Notes: a model not told the origin generated them from the sequence alone. 64,000 bases of DNA from Lederbergia panacisoli (GCF_024626525.1 NZ_JANJGU010000002.1:248001-312000); one strand, 5' to 3'; counted from the first letter of the stretch, positions 38,246 through 47,779 are shown. Translations and numbers: made by a program.

Positions 38246-39397
38246 TTAAGCGTATTGCTTTTCATTTTCCACTTTTCTCTCCCTTAAAAACAAGATAACA
38301 ACGATGAAGGTTCCAATTAATGCAGAAATTGAACCCATTCTATACATATAGTCTCCACCAAATTTCTCCATTAAATAACCACCAACAGAGCTGCCAATAA
38401 TAGGAGCAAGTCCATTGAATGTTGCAAAATAGGCTGTTTGGCCAGTTGCAATCATTTCTCTTGGAATAATCGATGCAATATATTGAAGAGATGCAACCAT
38501 AAAGATAGCGAATGTTACACTATGCATGGCTTGCGACGAAACGAGCAAAATTGGTTCTGAAAGTAGGCTATATAAAAACCAGCGAACGGTGTAAAAACAT
38601 CCTGCTATGCTAATAAGTACTAAAAGTGGAATTTTTCTCATTAATATATACATGATGCCAACGACCGGGGCCTCACTTAAAGCGGAAAATGTCCATGCAA
38701 GTCCAATTAGTCCCTCTTTTGCCCCAAACGATTTTAAATACAATGCCAACATCCCATCATTCATTCTATGAGGGATGGCAATAAATAAAACGGCAATTAA
38801 AAAAACAAGAAATTGCGGATTGCGAAATGCCTTCTTAAAGCCCTCTTTCGTAACTGCTTTTCTAGGAGCCTTTGAATCTGAGAGCTTTAAGGCTATTAAA
38901 AAAATACCAACAATGATGATCGTATAAATAATCCATAAATATTGAATACCAATTTTCCCTATAATATACCCGATAATAAACGATGCGGTCGCAAAACCAA
39001 TGGAACCCCATATACGAATGGATCCGTAGCTCACTCCATTTTCTTTTGCAAACGTAGTAGATAAACTATCAAGTAATGGTTGAATAGGAGACATAAAAAA
39101 ATGAAATATGAGCATAAAAAAGATTAACAGTAACATAGTTGGACTAAAAAATATAGCCAAACCAATGACCAAAGTAGCTGCCAATAAAAGAATAATGATT
39201 TTTTTTACTGTTTGCTTTTTATCCGATATGATGCCCCAAAGTGGTTGAGAAAAAATTGCCACAATAGGGCCAACAGCCAACACAATCCCAATTTGTCCAG
39301 GACTTAGGCCCTTATAACGAAATAGCAACGGAAAAAAAGCATTAATAATTGACATAGCCCAATAGAAAAAAAAGTTAAACATTGATAATTGCAGCAT
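38246..39397 (-). CDS. major facilitator superfamily transporter (PPP/YwbF-like)
   Basis: 383 residues and twelve membrane helices. The N-terminal pattern (FNFFFYWAMSIINAFFPLLFRYKGLSPGQIG, GIISDKK loop) and the middle GSIRIWGSIGF belong to the MFS group around E. coli HcaT and B. subtilis YwbF (phenylpropionate or nucleoside transporter-like). The substrate cannot be deduced. The gene stands alone, diverging from the molybdoenzyme gene 150 bases away. Confidence 0.82.
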   Translation of the reverse strand: MLQLSMFNFFFYWAMSIINAFFPLLFRYKGLSPGQIGIVLAVGPIVAIFSQPLWGIISDKKQTVKKIIILLLAATLVIGLAIFFSPTMLLLIFFMLIFHFFMSPIQPLLDSLSTTFAKENGVSYGSIRIWGSIGFATASFIIGYIIGKIGIQYLWIIYTIIIVGIFLIALKLSDSKAPRKAVTKEGFKKAFRNPQFLVFLIAVLFIAIPHRMNDGMLALYLKSFGAKEGLIGLAWTFSALSEAPVVGIMYILMRKIPLLVLISIAGCFYTVRWFLYSLLSEPILLVSSQAMHSVTFAIFMVASLQYIASIIPREMIATGQTAYFATFNGLAPIIGSSVGGYLMEKFGGDYMYRMGSISALIGTFIVVILFLRERKVENEKQYA

Positions 39398-39481
39398 TCG
39401 AGTATCCCCCAGGAAGTTAAAAGACTTTTTACTTTATTCTAACATGATAATACCGGGCCATAAATAATTATGGTGATGGTA

Positions 39482-39510
39482 TTGTCATGACTATGCTAGA
39501 ATGATAATAT
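39482..39510 (+). promoter_or_regulatory. promoter of the molybdoenzyme-fdhD pair
   Basis: TTGTCA (39482-39487) and TAATAT (39505-39510) spaced by 17 bases, 45 bases before the start codon. No FNR-like palindrome was identified. Confidence 0.42.
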
Positions 39511-39555
39511 ACAATCTTTCGAAAATTAGCTATAAAAAATGAAAGGATGATTTTA

Positions 39556-41907
39556 ATGGGCAAAACGAAGCATCCTGGACCCATGAAACTCCCCAAAACC
39601 CCTGATCCAAAACATTGGGTAAGTCCCATTCCTTTTGGTCTTGGCAAGGTAAAGCCGAAACATATTCGCGACACAATGAAAGTCGTAATGGAGAATCGCG
39701 ACAATCTTCCTTACGCGTATCGCATTCTTACTCAAGGTGTTTGCGATGGTTGCGCGCTTGGTGTTTCTGGACTTAACGACCAAACGTTAAAAGGACCACA
39801 TCTTTGTACGACAAGGCTTAATGTCTTACGTTTAAATACGATGCCAGCTATAGAAGAAGCAGTTTTGCATAGTGATATTGATGAACTTCGAAAAATGAAA
39901 AGCAAAGAACTGCGGCAATTAGGGAGGATACCATATCCCTTATCAAGGAAACCAGGTGACAAGAAGTTTCGTAGAATTACGTGGGATGAGGCATTAAATA
40001 AAATCGCCAGTAAGATTAGAAGAATCGATCCTAAACAGCTAGCCTTTTTCTTGACAGCAAGAGGAATTACAAATGAGGTTTTTTATACTGGCGGAAAACT
40101 GGCAAGATTTTTAGGTACAAACAATATTGACAACGCTTCACGAATTTGCCATTCACCAAGTAAAACCGCATTAAAAAGATCTCTTGGCATTGGTGCTTCC
40201 AGCTGCAATTACCAAGATTGGATTGGAACAGACGTCCTCATTTTTTGGGGTTCTGTTGCGGCAAATAATCAGCCTGTTTCCACAAAATATATGTATGCGG
40301 CAAAAAGAAAAGGAACAAAAATTATTTGTATCAATCCATACAGAGAGCCCGCTATGGATGGTTATTGGGTCCCTTCCATCCCAGATTCGGCATTATTCGG
40401 CACAAAAATTGCCGATGATTTTTACCAAGTAAATATTGGTGGAGATATCGCCTTCATGAATGGCGTTATCAAACATTGGTTTGAAATGGAAGAAGAACTG
40501 CCTGGGTCTGCGATCGATCTTAATTTTATTCGTGACCATGCTAAGGGCATAGACAGTTTACGGGAGCATGTTGAAAATTTAGATTGGAAAGAACTTGAAA
40601 TATCTTCTGGAATATCAAAGATAAGAATGTTGGAATTTGCCACTCTTCTTGCAAATGCCAAAAGTGGTGTTTTTGTTTGGTCGATGGGACTAACCCAACA
40701 TCGTTTTGGCACCGATAACATTTCCCAAGTTGCCAATTTAGCCATTTTACGTGGATTTATTGGGCGTAAGTATTGTGGAGTTATGCCAATTCGCGGGCAT
40801 TCAGGAGTACAAGGCTCTGGTGAAATGGGGGCGGATCCATTTTCACTTCCGGGAGGAGAATTTGATCAAACCAATATTGAACGTCTTGAAAAGCTCTGGA
40901 ATTTTGAAATCCCCAAATGGCAAGGGGATATAGTTGGAGTTTCCTTAGAAAATGCCATGCTCCCTGAGGACCACGAACGAAAAATAAATGTCTTTTATAC
41001 TTCTGGAGGAAACTTTCTAGAAACAATGCCTGATCCACATTTTATCGAGAAATGCTTACAAAATATAGATTTACGTGTACATCAAGATATCATCTTGAAC
41101 AGTTCCACCCTTGTTGATGCTAAAGAAGAAGTGATTGTCCTCCCTGCCATGACAAGATATGAACAGCGTGGAGGCGGCACATCCACATCAACTGAACGGA
41201 TGGTATACTTTTCTCCTGAAATTAAAGGACCTCGTATCGAGGAAGCCCGCTCGGAATGGGAGATCTACGTTGAACTTGCCGGACTCGTGAAACCGGAGGA
41301 AAAACATTTATTTCATTTTACAGAAGCAGAACAAATTCGTTCTGAGATTGCTGTTGCCAATCCTAATTATGACGGAATCCAGCATCTAAAAGAACGCGGC
41401 GATGTATTTCAATGGGGCGGCGCTTGGCTTTGTGAAGATGGGATATGTCCTACTGAAGATGGAAAAGCAAGTCTCATTCCAATTGAATTGCCTGATGTTA
41501 AAAAGCCTGACGGTAAGTTTTATTTAACGACTAGGCGCGGCAAGCAATTTAATTCCATGATTTATAGTGAAACAGATCCCTTTAATGATGCTGATCGTTA
41601 TGATGTACTCATTCACCCTGAAGATGCACGTGCACATGGAATAGTAGATAAAGAGGCGGTTGTCGTTCATAACGACTATGGCACATTTCAAGGGAAAGCA
41701 AAATACGCTGATACGAGAAGAGGTAATATTTCAGTTTACTGGCCTGAAGGAAATGTTTTAATTCCGAAGGGGGTTTATGAGAAATACGCAGGAATACCAG
41801 AATACAATGCTAGCGTGACTGTAGAAAAAGCTGATTTATACCTTTCCCAAAAAGATACGAAGTATGTGGAAAAAAGGATTGAAGACCTTGAACAGGATAT
41901 TAGTTAA
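39556..41907 (+). CDS. FdhF/YdeP family molybdopterin oxidoreductase (formate dehydrogenase-like)
   Basis: 783 residues. The N-terminus has three cysteines (CDGCALGVSGL and later LCTT), where formate dehydrogenases carry four [4Fe-4S] ligands. The catalytic region SRICHSPSKTALKRSLG aligns with E. coli FdhH's selenocysteine site, with cysteine replacing selenocysteine. The molybdopterin-binding C-terminal domain (TTRRGKQFNSMIYS) is present. The YdeP/FdhF-like family is poorly characterised; formate oxidation is possible but unproven. No signal peptide, so it is cytoplasmic. ATG 39556 follows AAAGGATG. fdhD comes 12 bases later. Confidence 0.88.
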   Translation: MGKTKHPGPMKLPKTPDPKHWVSPIPFGLGKVKPKHIRDTMKVVMENRDNLPYAYRILTQGVCDGCALGVSGLNDQTLKGPHLCTTRLNVLRLNTMPAIEEAVLHSDIDELRKMKSKELRQLGRIPYPLSRKPGDKKFRRITWDEALNKIASKIRRIDPKQLAFFLTARGITNEVFYTGGKLARFLGTNNIDNASRICHSPSKTALKRSLGIGASSCNYQDWIGTDVLIFWGSVAANNQPVSTKYMYAAKRKGTKIICINPYREPAMDGYWVPSIPDSALFGTKIADDFYQVNIGGDIAFMNGVIKHWFEMEEELPGSAIDLNFIRDHAKGIDSLREHVENLDWKELEISSGISKIRMLEFATLLANAKSGVFVWSMGLTQHRFGTDNISQVANLAILRGFIGRKYCGVMPIRGHSGVQGSGEMGADPFSLPGGEFDQTNIERLEKLWNFEIPKWQGDIVGVSLENAMLPEDHERKINVFYTSGGNFLETMPDPHFIEKCLQNIDLRVHQDIILNSSTLVDAKEEVIVLPAMTRYEQRGGGTSTSTERMVYFSPEIKGPRIEEARSEWEIYVELAGLVKPEEKHLFHFTEAEQIRSEIAVANPNYDGIQHLKERGDVFQWGGAWLCEDGICPTEDGKASLIPIELPDVKKPDGKFYLTTRRGKQFNSMIYSETDPFNDADRYDVLIHPEDARAHGIVDKEAVVVHNDYGTFQGKAKYADTRRGNISVYWPEGNVLIPKGVYEKYAGIPEYNASVTVEKADLYLSQKDTKYVEKRIEDLEQDIS

Positions 41908-41919
41908 GAAGGCGACTTT

Positions 41920-42741
41920 ATGAACAATCATATGAAGGGCGAGCTAAAGGTAATAAAATACGATGGCGACGATTTACTCGAAACTATCGATTTAGCAGCT
42001 ATAGAATATCCCATTACCATTTATGTGGATGACGAAGAATTTGCTACGATTGTGTGCAGTCCTACAAATTTGCAAGAACTCGTCATAGGTTTTCTTGCTT
42101 CAGAAGGAATAATTAGACATCCTAGTCAAATCCTTTCCATCGAAATTGATGAAAATCGTGGATTTGCCTATGTCCATCTAAAAATAAAGCAATCAATCAA
42201 CAAGGAATTTTTCTCAAAGCGAATGATCGGTTCATGTTGTGGGAAAAGCAGGCAGTTTTATTTTTACAACGATGCCAATACAGCCAAAACCATTTTAAGT
42301 AAACATCTGTTATCCATTCATGACTGCTTTAAGTTAATGAATCAATTACAGGTAGACTCAATCGATTTCCGGCAAACAGGCGGGGTTCATAATGCCGCCC
42401 TTTGTACAAATGAAAATATCCTTTTCAGCTGTTCTGATATCGGAAGACATAATGCACTTGATAAACTCTATGGTCAAATATTACAAAAACATATTTCTGT
42501 AAAGGATAAGATTGTCGTTTTTAGCGGGAGAATTTCCTCAGAGGTCGTTTTGAAAATATCGAAAATCGGTGTAGGAATATTAATATCGAAATCTGCCCCA
42601 ACGACTCTTGGAATAGAACTCGCAAACGATCTTGGGATAACGGTCATTGGTTTTGTAAGAAAAGAAAAGCTTAATATTTATTCCCATCCAGAACGGATAA
42701 TTGAAGTTGAAAATTTTTCATATACAGAAATAAAGGAATAA
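41920..42741 (+). CDS. fdhD: formate dehydrogenase sulfurtransferase FdhD
   Basis: 273 residues. Family motifs: NLQELVIGFLASEGI, an active-site cysteine loop reading GSCCGKS, TGGVHNAAL, SDIGRHNALDKL, SGRISSEVVLKI and SKSAPTTLGIELA. FdhD moves sulfur from a cysteine desulfurase to the molybdenum cofactor of formate dehydrogenases. Its coupling with the preceding gene supports that gene being an active, sulfurated molybdoenzyme. AAGAAGGCGAC precedes the ATG. A strong terminator follows. Confidence 0.93.
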   Translation: MNNHMKGELKVIKYDGDDLLETIDLAAIEYPITIYVDDEEFATIVCSPTNLQELVIGFLASEGIIRHPSQILSIEIDENRGFAYVHLKIKQSINKEFFSKRMIGSCCGKSRQFYFYNDANTAKTILSKHLLSIHDCFKLMNQLQVDSIDFRQTGGVHNAALCTNENILFSCSDIGRHNALDKLYGQILQKHISVKDKIVVFSGRISSEVVLKISKIGVGILISKSAPTTLGIELANDLGITVIGFVRKEKLNIYSHPERIIEVENFSYTEIKE

Positions 42742-42772
42742 AAGGATGTGCCTCTATGTGCACATCCTTTTA
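42741..42772. terminator. bidirectional terminator between fdhD and the ABC exporter
   Basis: Eleven-pair AAAGGATGTGC/GCACATCCTTT stem with an eight-base loop. Confidence 0.9.
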
Positions 42773-42781
42773 CATTTCTAA

Positions 42782-44608
42782 TTAAATCGCATCCATTACT
42801 TTAAATTGTGCTTCAATAAGACGGTAGTACTCGCCTCTTTGAGCAATTAGCTCGTCATGGTTGCCTTCTTCAATAATATTTCCTTGCTCTAAAACAAATA
42901 TTTTGTCCGCATCGCGAATAGTCGATAACCTATGTGCAATAATGATGGACGTTCTTCCTTTTAATAAAGTCTTTAATGCATGTTGGATTTGCATTTCCGT
43001 TTCCGTATCAATACTTGCAGTCGCTTCATCAAGAATTATGATTCGAGGATCCGCAAGCAAGGCTCTCGCAAATGAAAGAAGCTGCCTTTCCCCAACAGAT
43101 AGAATATTTCCTCTCTCTTCAACTTCCGTATCAAATCCCATTGGGAGGTTTTCAATAAATTTATCTGCGCCAATGGCACGTGCTGCTGATTTTACTTGCT
43201 CATCCGTAGCCGTAGGATTTCCGAATCGGATATTTTCTATTATGGTTCCTGAGAAAATAAATGTATCTTGCAGAACGACACTAATTTGATGACGTAGACT
43301 TTGAAGAGAAACTTCTTGTAAATCATGTCCATCGATTTTCACAGCACCAGCAGTGGGATCATAGAATCGTGTAATCAAGTTTGCTATCGTTGATTTCCCT
43401 GACCCTGTATGCCCAACTAAAGCAATTGTTTGCCCAGATAACATTTCAAGAGAAATACCCTTTAATGCTTTTCTCTTATCATCATATGAAAATTCAACAT
43501 GATCAAATTCAATATGTCCAGCAATATCCTTAAGTTCGATCGGGTTTTTCTTCTCATGGACGATCGGACGCTCATCTAAATATTCAAAGATACGTTCCGA
43601 TGAAGCCATCGCCATTAAGAGTTGATTATACAATTGCCCAATCCTTGAAATAGGCTCCCAAAACATTCCTAGGTAAAAAGCAAATGAAACAAATTGTCCT
43701 AATGATAATGAATCAGCCTGGATTAAATGTGCACCGTACCAAATTAGAACACCCGTACCAATTGCGTTCGTCAACTCAACTAATGGACGGAAAAAGGCAC
43801 TTTTCTTCGTAGCGATTTGCCAAGCCTCATAGTTCTCATAATTGACGCCATCGAAAAACGCCATATTTTCTTTTTCTTGAGTAAAGCTTTGTGTAACACG
43901 GATTCCTTGAATACTTTCATTCAAATGTGAATTCAATTTAGATTGCTTGATTCTCATAAACTGCCAAGATCTACGAATGCTTTTACGCAACGTCGTAGAA
44001 ATTAAGAACATTAATGGAAGAATGACTAGGACGGCTAATGTCAATTCGGGACTTAGTGTAAATAAGATAATAATTACACCAGCGAGCATTAACATATCCA
44101 TAAAAATATTGATAACACCATTCGTAAACAAGTCCTGCAATGAATTCGTATCATTCATGATTCTCACAAGGATGGAACCCGCTGACCTTTGATCAAAGAA
44201 GGAATGGGAAAGTCCTTGCACATGTGTAAATACATGTTTCCTAAGATCATAGATTACCTTCTGACCAAGTTCATTGCTCCATTTAATCCGATAAATATTG
44301 GCTACGTACGATATTACGAAAAGGAAGGCAATAATCGCAACAATCCACATTAAATATGAAAGATTTTTTTCCTGCTTAATTGCTTTATCGAGTGCGTATA
44401 CCCCAATTAATATCGGAATAATTAGCCTTACAGCCGTAGTTATTAATACTGTAATAATGGAAGCAGGCAATAAATTCTTCGAATATGGTTTTAAATAATC
44501 AAAGAGCCTCCCCATTTGTTTCCAGTTAAATGGTTTATCAATTAATTGTTCAGATGAATAGCGAAAACGTTCTAATACGAGTGGATTGATTTTTTTAGTT
44601 TTTTCCAT
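42782..44608 (-). CDS. yknV: ABC exporter half-transporter (YknV-like)
   Basis: 608 residues. Six membrane helices (about 45-330), then the nucleotide-binding domain. Walker A GHTGSGKST, Q-loop LQDTF, Walker B IIILDEATASID with the catalytic glutamate present, and H-loop AHRLSTIRDADKI. The signature motif is degenerate (LSVGE in place of LSGGQ). It starts six bases after the partner gene, so the two form a heterodimeric exporter. Length and location match B. subtilis YknV. The substrate is unknown; multidrug or lipid-like export is likely. Confidence 0.88.
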   Translation of the reverse strand: MEKTKKINPLVLERFRYSSEQLIDKPFNWKQMGRLFDYLKPYSKNLLPASIITVLITTAVRLIIPILIGVYALDKAIKQEKNLSYLMWIVAIIAFLFVISYVANIYRIKWSNELGQKVIYDLRKHVFTHVQGLSHSFFDQRSAGSILVRIMNDTNSLQDLFTNGVINIFMDMLMLAGVIIILFTLSPELTLAVLVILPLMFLISTTLRKSIRRSWQFMRIKQSKLNSHLNESIQGIRVTQSFTQEKENMAFFDGVNYENYEAWQIATKKSAFFRPLVELTNAIGTGVLIWYGAHLIQADSLSLGQFVSFAFYLGMFWEPISRIGQLYNQLLMAMASSERIFEYLDERPIVHEKKNPIELKDIAGHIEFDHVEFSYDDKRKALKGISLEMLSGQTIALVGHTGSGKSTIANLITRFYDPTAGAVKIDGHDLQEVSLQSLRHQISVVLQDTFIFSGTIIENIRFGNPTATDEQVKSAARAIGADKFIENLPMGFDTEVEERGNILSVGERQLLSFARALLADPRIIILDEATASIDTETEMQIQHALKTLLKGRTSIIIAHRLSTIRDADKIFVLEQGNIIEEGNHDELIAQRGEYYRLIEAQFKVMDAI

Positions 44609-44614
44609 TCTTTC

Positions 44615-46369
44615 TCACCCTCTCTGGCCTTGCAATATCGCCCTTTGATCTTGGAATTGGATTTTGTAGACGCGCTCGTACTGACCACCATTATGAATCA
44701 ACTGATCATGAGTGCCTCTTTCTACAATTTTACCATCTTCCAATACAAGAATTTCATCGGCATGCTTCAACGAAGAAATACGATGGGCAATAATAAAGGT
44801 TGTTCTGCCCTTCATTACTTCCCTCATAGCACCTTGGATTTTAAACTCCGTTTCCATATCTACAGCACTAGTTGCGTCATCAAGAATTAATATGCTTGGA
44901 TCAAGGCAAATGGACCTGGCGATGGCAATTCTTTGCTTTTGTCCACCTGATAATCCCATCCCACGTTCACCTAGTATGGTATCGTAGCCATCACGCAACT
45001 CGACGATAAAATTATGTGCATCTGCCCTCTTGGCAGCATCAATAATTACATCCATTGTTGCATCTGGTTTTCCGTATGCAATATTTGCTTTTATTGTTGA
45101 AGAGAAAAGGAAACTCTCTTGCAGCACAAACCCAATATTACTGCGTAGTGATTTTAAAGCATACTCATTTACATTTTTACCGTCGATTAAGACTTCACCA
45201 GATTCTGGCTCATAAAATCTTGTAATCAATTGGGTAATACTTGTTTTACCCGAACCAGTAGAACCTACAAGACCAATAATCTTTCCTGGTTCAGCTTTAA
45301 AACTAATATCCTTCAATGCAGAATTATCGTCACCTGCATATCTAAGGAATACATTTTTAAATTCAACTTCACCTTTTAAGCGGCTAGGAGCATAAGCATT
45401 TTCTTTATCTACAATATCTTCCTTAGCCTCTAAAATCTCAAGAAGTCTTTCCCCTGACGCTTTTGATTGCGAAAACATATTGATTGTAAATCCTAAACTC
45501 ATAATCGGCCATAAAATATATCCTACTAAACTATAAAAAGCAACAAGCTCACCCGGTTGGAGTGATCCTTTTATAACGAGGTAGCCCCCAAATGAAAGTA
45601 AAGCAACTACACAAACGTTTCCAAGAAACTCCATCAATGGGAAATACTTAGCCCAAATATTTGAAGTCGAAATCATATTATCTTTGTAATCTGCATTGGA
45701 ATCATTAAATTTCCCAGTTTGAAACTCTTCCCTGGACAACGATTTTACCGTGTTAATCCCTGAAATATTTTCTTGAACGTTTGTATTTAATTTACCAAAT
45801 GATTTTCTGATTCCACGGAAAGCAGGATGCACCGCTCTATCAAACTTATACACTACAAAAAACAAAAAAGGCAGTGATATCATCGTTGCGAGTGTAAGTG
45901 GAACCGAATAATAAAACATGACCCCAAAGGCAACCGTTAACATTAAAATAAAGCGGAATAATTCTGAAAATCCAAAAGATAAAAAGAAACGGAACGATTC
46001 CACATCTGCGGTTAGCCGCGACATTAGATCACCCGTTTTTGCATTATCGTAATAACGAAATGGCAAAAACTGCAATTTCTCATATAATGCGTTACGTAAA
46101 CTATATACGGCTTTGATTCCAAATATTTCTCCAGTATATTGTTGGATAAAAGTAACAATTCCTTTAATGATCATAATCCCTAAAAAACTAAGTGTTAATG
46201 GGACTATCCAACTGTACTGACCTTTCAATACTACTTCATCAATTGTTAGCTGAAGAATGATCGGATAAATAACTGTAATTGCCGTCACAAATAGCAAAAA
46301 GAACATTGAAATGAAAAAGTATTGTTTATATGGCCAGTAGTATTGCCTTAACTTTTTTAATGTGTCCAT
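44615..46369 (-). CDS. yknU: ABC exporter half-transporter (YknU-like)
   Basis: 584 residues with six membrane helices and one nucleotide-binding domain. Walker A GSTGSGKTS, Q-loop LQESF, canonical signature LSGGQKQRIAIARS, but Walker B ends LDDATSAVD, so the catalytic glutamate is replaced by aspartate. This is the classical pattern of the partner carrying the inactive ATP site in heterodimeric exporters such as BmrCD or TM287/288. First gene of the two-gene operon; matches B. subtilis YknU in size and place. Confidence 0.88.
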   Translation of the reverse strand: MDTLKKLRQYYWPYKQYFFISMFFLLFVTAITVIYPIILQLTIDEVVLKGQYSWIVPLTLSFLGIMIIKGIVTFIQQYTGEIFGIKAVYSLRNALYEKLQFLPFRYYDNAKTGDLMSRLTADVESFRFFLSFGFSELFRFILMLTVAFGVMFYYSVPLTLATMISLPFLFFVVYKFDRAVHPAFRGIRKSFGKLNTNVQENISGINTVKSLSREEFQTGKFNDSNADYKDNMISTSNIWAKYFPLMEFLGNVCVVALLSFGGYLVIKGSLQPGELVAFYSLVGYILWPIMSLGFTINMFSQSKASGERLLEILEAKEDIVDKENAYAPSRLKGEVEFKNVFLRYAGDDNSALKDISFKAEPGKIIGLVGSTGSGKTSITQLITRFYEPESGEVLIDGKNVNEYALKSLRSNIGFVLQESFLFSSTIKANIAYGKPDATMDVIIDAAKRADAHNFIVELRDGYDTILGERGMGLSGGQKQRIAIARSICLDPSILILDDATSAVDMETEFKIQGAMREVMKGRTTFIIAHRISSLKHADEILVLEDGKIVERGTHDQLIHNGGQYERVYKIQFQDQRAILQGQRG

Positions 46370-46542
46370 ACAATTCCCTCCCCTGTGGCAATTGGCCGTA
46401 ATAACTAATATATCGGCTTCCGAAATATTTTTCCACTATTTTTTCAAACTTTTTCACCTTTCCTCCCAATTTCGGAAACATCCTACTCCAAAAGTCTGAA
46501 GTTGATATATATATTATTTCTTCACATACAACATTATAACGC

Positions 46543-46575
46543 AAAAAAAACGCCCAACAAGTAATTTGGGCGCAA
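46543..46575 (-). terminator. terminator of ykuUV
   Basis: CGCCCAA (minus strand) pairs with TTGGGCG over an eight-base loop, followed by TTTTTTTTGC. Confidence 0.88.
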
Positions 46576-46593
46576 AATTAAATATAAAAAAAA

Positions 46594-47046
46594 TTATGAT
46601 TTTTCAACTTCATTCAATACACGATTAACTCTTTTTTCAAGCATTTTCATACCGCCGCCGCCAGCTTGAAAATGACGGAGCTTCCCTTCCTTATCAAATA
46701 CGTAATAAGCTGGAACGTATTGATTTTCAAGAGAATCAGCAAATTTCAATTCACTATCGACAAAAATTGGTTGAGTAATCCCGTGTTCCGCTGCGACCTT
46801 TTTTATTTCTTCAAGATTTAGATCGTTCTCAGAGCGAGGCATATGAACAGCGACTACATTTAATTTATCGTTAAAGTCATCGCGGAATTGATTTACTTGT
46901 GGCATTGCTTCTTTGCAAAGATGGCAGCTAATAGACCAAAAATGGAATAAAGTTGGCTTTTCTCCAATCAATTCATCTTTTGTCACTTGACCATTCAGCC
47001 ATTCTGTTGCACCAGCAAGCTCAGGCATCGGTTCTCTAAGTTTCAT
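46594..47046 (-). CDS. ykuV: thioredoxin-like protein YkuV
   Basis: 150-residue thioredoxin-fold protein of the TlpA/ResA type, without a signal peptide. Active site WSISCHLCKE (CHLC). The cis-proline side is QYVPAYYVFD. Near-identical in layout to B. subtilis YkuV, a cytosolic disulfide reductase with a low-potential CxxC. ATG 47046 has AGGAGAG at eight bases; upstream in-frame codons to 47091 have no ribosome site. It follows ykuU by about 75 bases, with a hairpin between. Confidence 0.92.
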   Translation of the reverse strand: MKLREPMPELAGATEWLNGQVTKDELIGEKPTLFHFWSISCHLCKEAMPQVNQFRDDFNDKLNVVAVHMPRSENDLNLEEIKKVAAEHGITQPIFVDSELKFADSLENQYVPAYYVFDKEGKLRHFQAGGGGMKMLEKRVNRVLNEVEKS

Positions 47047-47080
47047 ATATGAATCTCTCCTCTTGCATATTTCAAAGATA

Positions 47081-47107
47081 AGGACAGACACTTGGATGGC
47101 CTGTCCT
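47081..47107 (-). terminator. hairpin between ykuU and ykuV
   Basis: AGGACAG/CTGTCCT with a 13-base loop, then TATCTTTG on the minus strand. It may attenuate rather than fully stop transcription into ykuV. Confidence 0.5.
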
Positions 47108-47120
47108 CTTTATCGTCATA

Positions 47121-47669
47121 TTAAACTGATAATGTTGCTTGTCCAGGTCTCCAGTTTGCTGGGCAAAGACCACCAGTTTGTAATGCTTGGAGAACACGTA
47201 ATGTTTCGTCAACGTCACGACCGATATTGTTATGATTCACAACAGAATACATTAGCTCCCCTTCAGGGCTAATAATAAAGAGGCCACGAAGCGCAATTCC
47301 TTCTTCTTCAATCAATACACCGTATTCTTTTGCTACAGCATGGTTCGTATCAGCTGCAAGCGGATAGTTTAGATCTCCAAGACCGTTATCAGTTCGATCT
47401 GTTTTAATCCAAGCTAAATGAGTGTGGATTGTGTCAGTGGATACGCCAATAACTTCAGCATCCAAGTCTTCGAACTCGTCATATCTGTCAGAAAGAGCAG
47501 TGATTTCTGTTGGGCATACGAATGTAAAATCCATTGGATAGAAGAAAAGCACTGTCCATTTATCATTTTTCATATTTTCTTCTAAGCTTACCTTACCAAA
47601 TTCTTTATTAGACATTACTGCTTCCATTTCGAAGCGAGGTGCCTGTTTTCCTACCATACGTTCTGCCAT
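47121..47669 (-). CDS. ykuU: 2-Cys peroxiredoxin YkuU
   Basis: 182-residue AhpC/Prx1-type peroxiredoxin. Peroxidatic cysteine in FYPMDFTFVCPTE, resolving cysteine in GGLCPANW, and the GLFIISPEGELMYSVVN segment. Typical 2-Cys enzymes reduce hydrogen peroxide or organic peroxides in the cytoplasm. The ykuV partner may supply electrons, an inference from adjacency. A consensus promoter and inverted repeat lie upstream. AAACGGAGG precedes the ATG. Confidence 0.94.
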   Translation of the reverse strand: MAERMVGKQAPRFEMEAVMSNKEFGKVSLEENMKNDKWTVLFFYPMDFTFVCPTEITALSDRYDEFEDLDAEVIGVSTDTIHTHLAWIKTDRTDNGLGDLNYPLAADTNHAVAKEYGVLIEEEGIALRGLFIISPEGELMYSVVNHNNIGRDVDETLRVLQALQTGGLCPANWRPGQATLSV

Positions 47670-47700
47670 GATGAAAAAACCTCCGTTTTATTATTATTCC

Positions 47701-47729
47701 ATTGAGAAAATAATGATGATATTCTCAAT
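47701..47729 (-). promoter_or_regulatory. inverted repeat in the ykuU leader (operator candidate)
   Basis: ATTGAGAA and TTCTCAAT are exact inverted arms separated by 13 bases. It lies about 15-45 bases after the predicted transcription start and before the ribosome site. The centre AATAATGATGATATT is reminiscent of Fur/PerR-type AT-rich boxes but does not match either consensus well. It could also be an RNA hairpin. Confidence 0.55.
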
Positions 47730-47750
47730 TATTAATAAGTCACAATTTAT

Positions 47751-47779
47751 ATTATAGGTTCGATGTTGAACTTTGTCAA
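47751..47779 (-). promoter_or_regulatory. consensus sigma-A promoter of ykuU
   Basis: On the minus strand a perfect TTGACA (47774-47779) and perfect TATAAT (47751-47756) with exactly 17 bases between. Such full consensus promoters are rare and usually need a repressor. Confidence 0.85.

Noticed and set aside
46326-46544. 72-codon minus-strand frame overlapping the start of yknU
   Set aside because: No ribosome site, and half of it lies in another frame of yknU.
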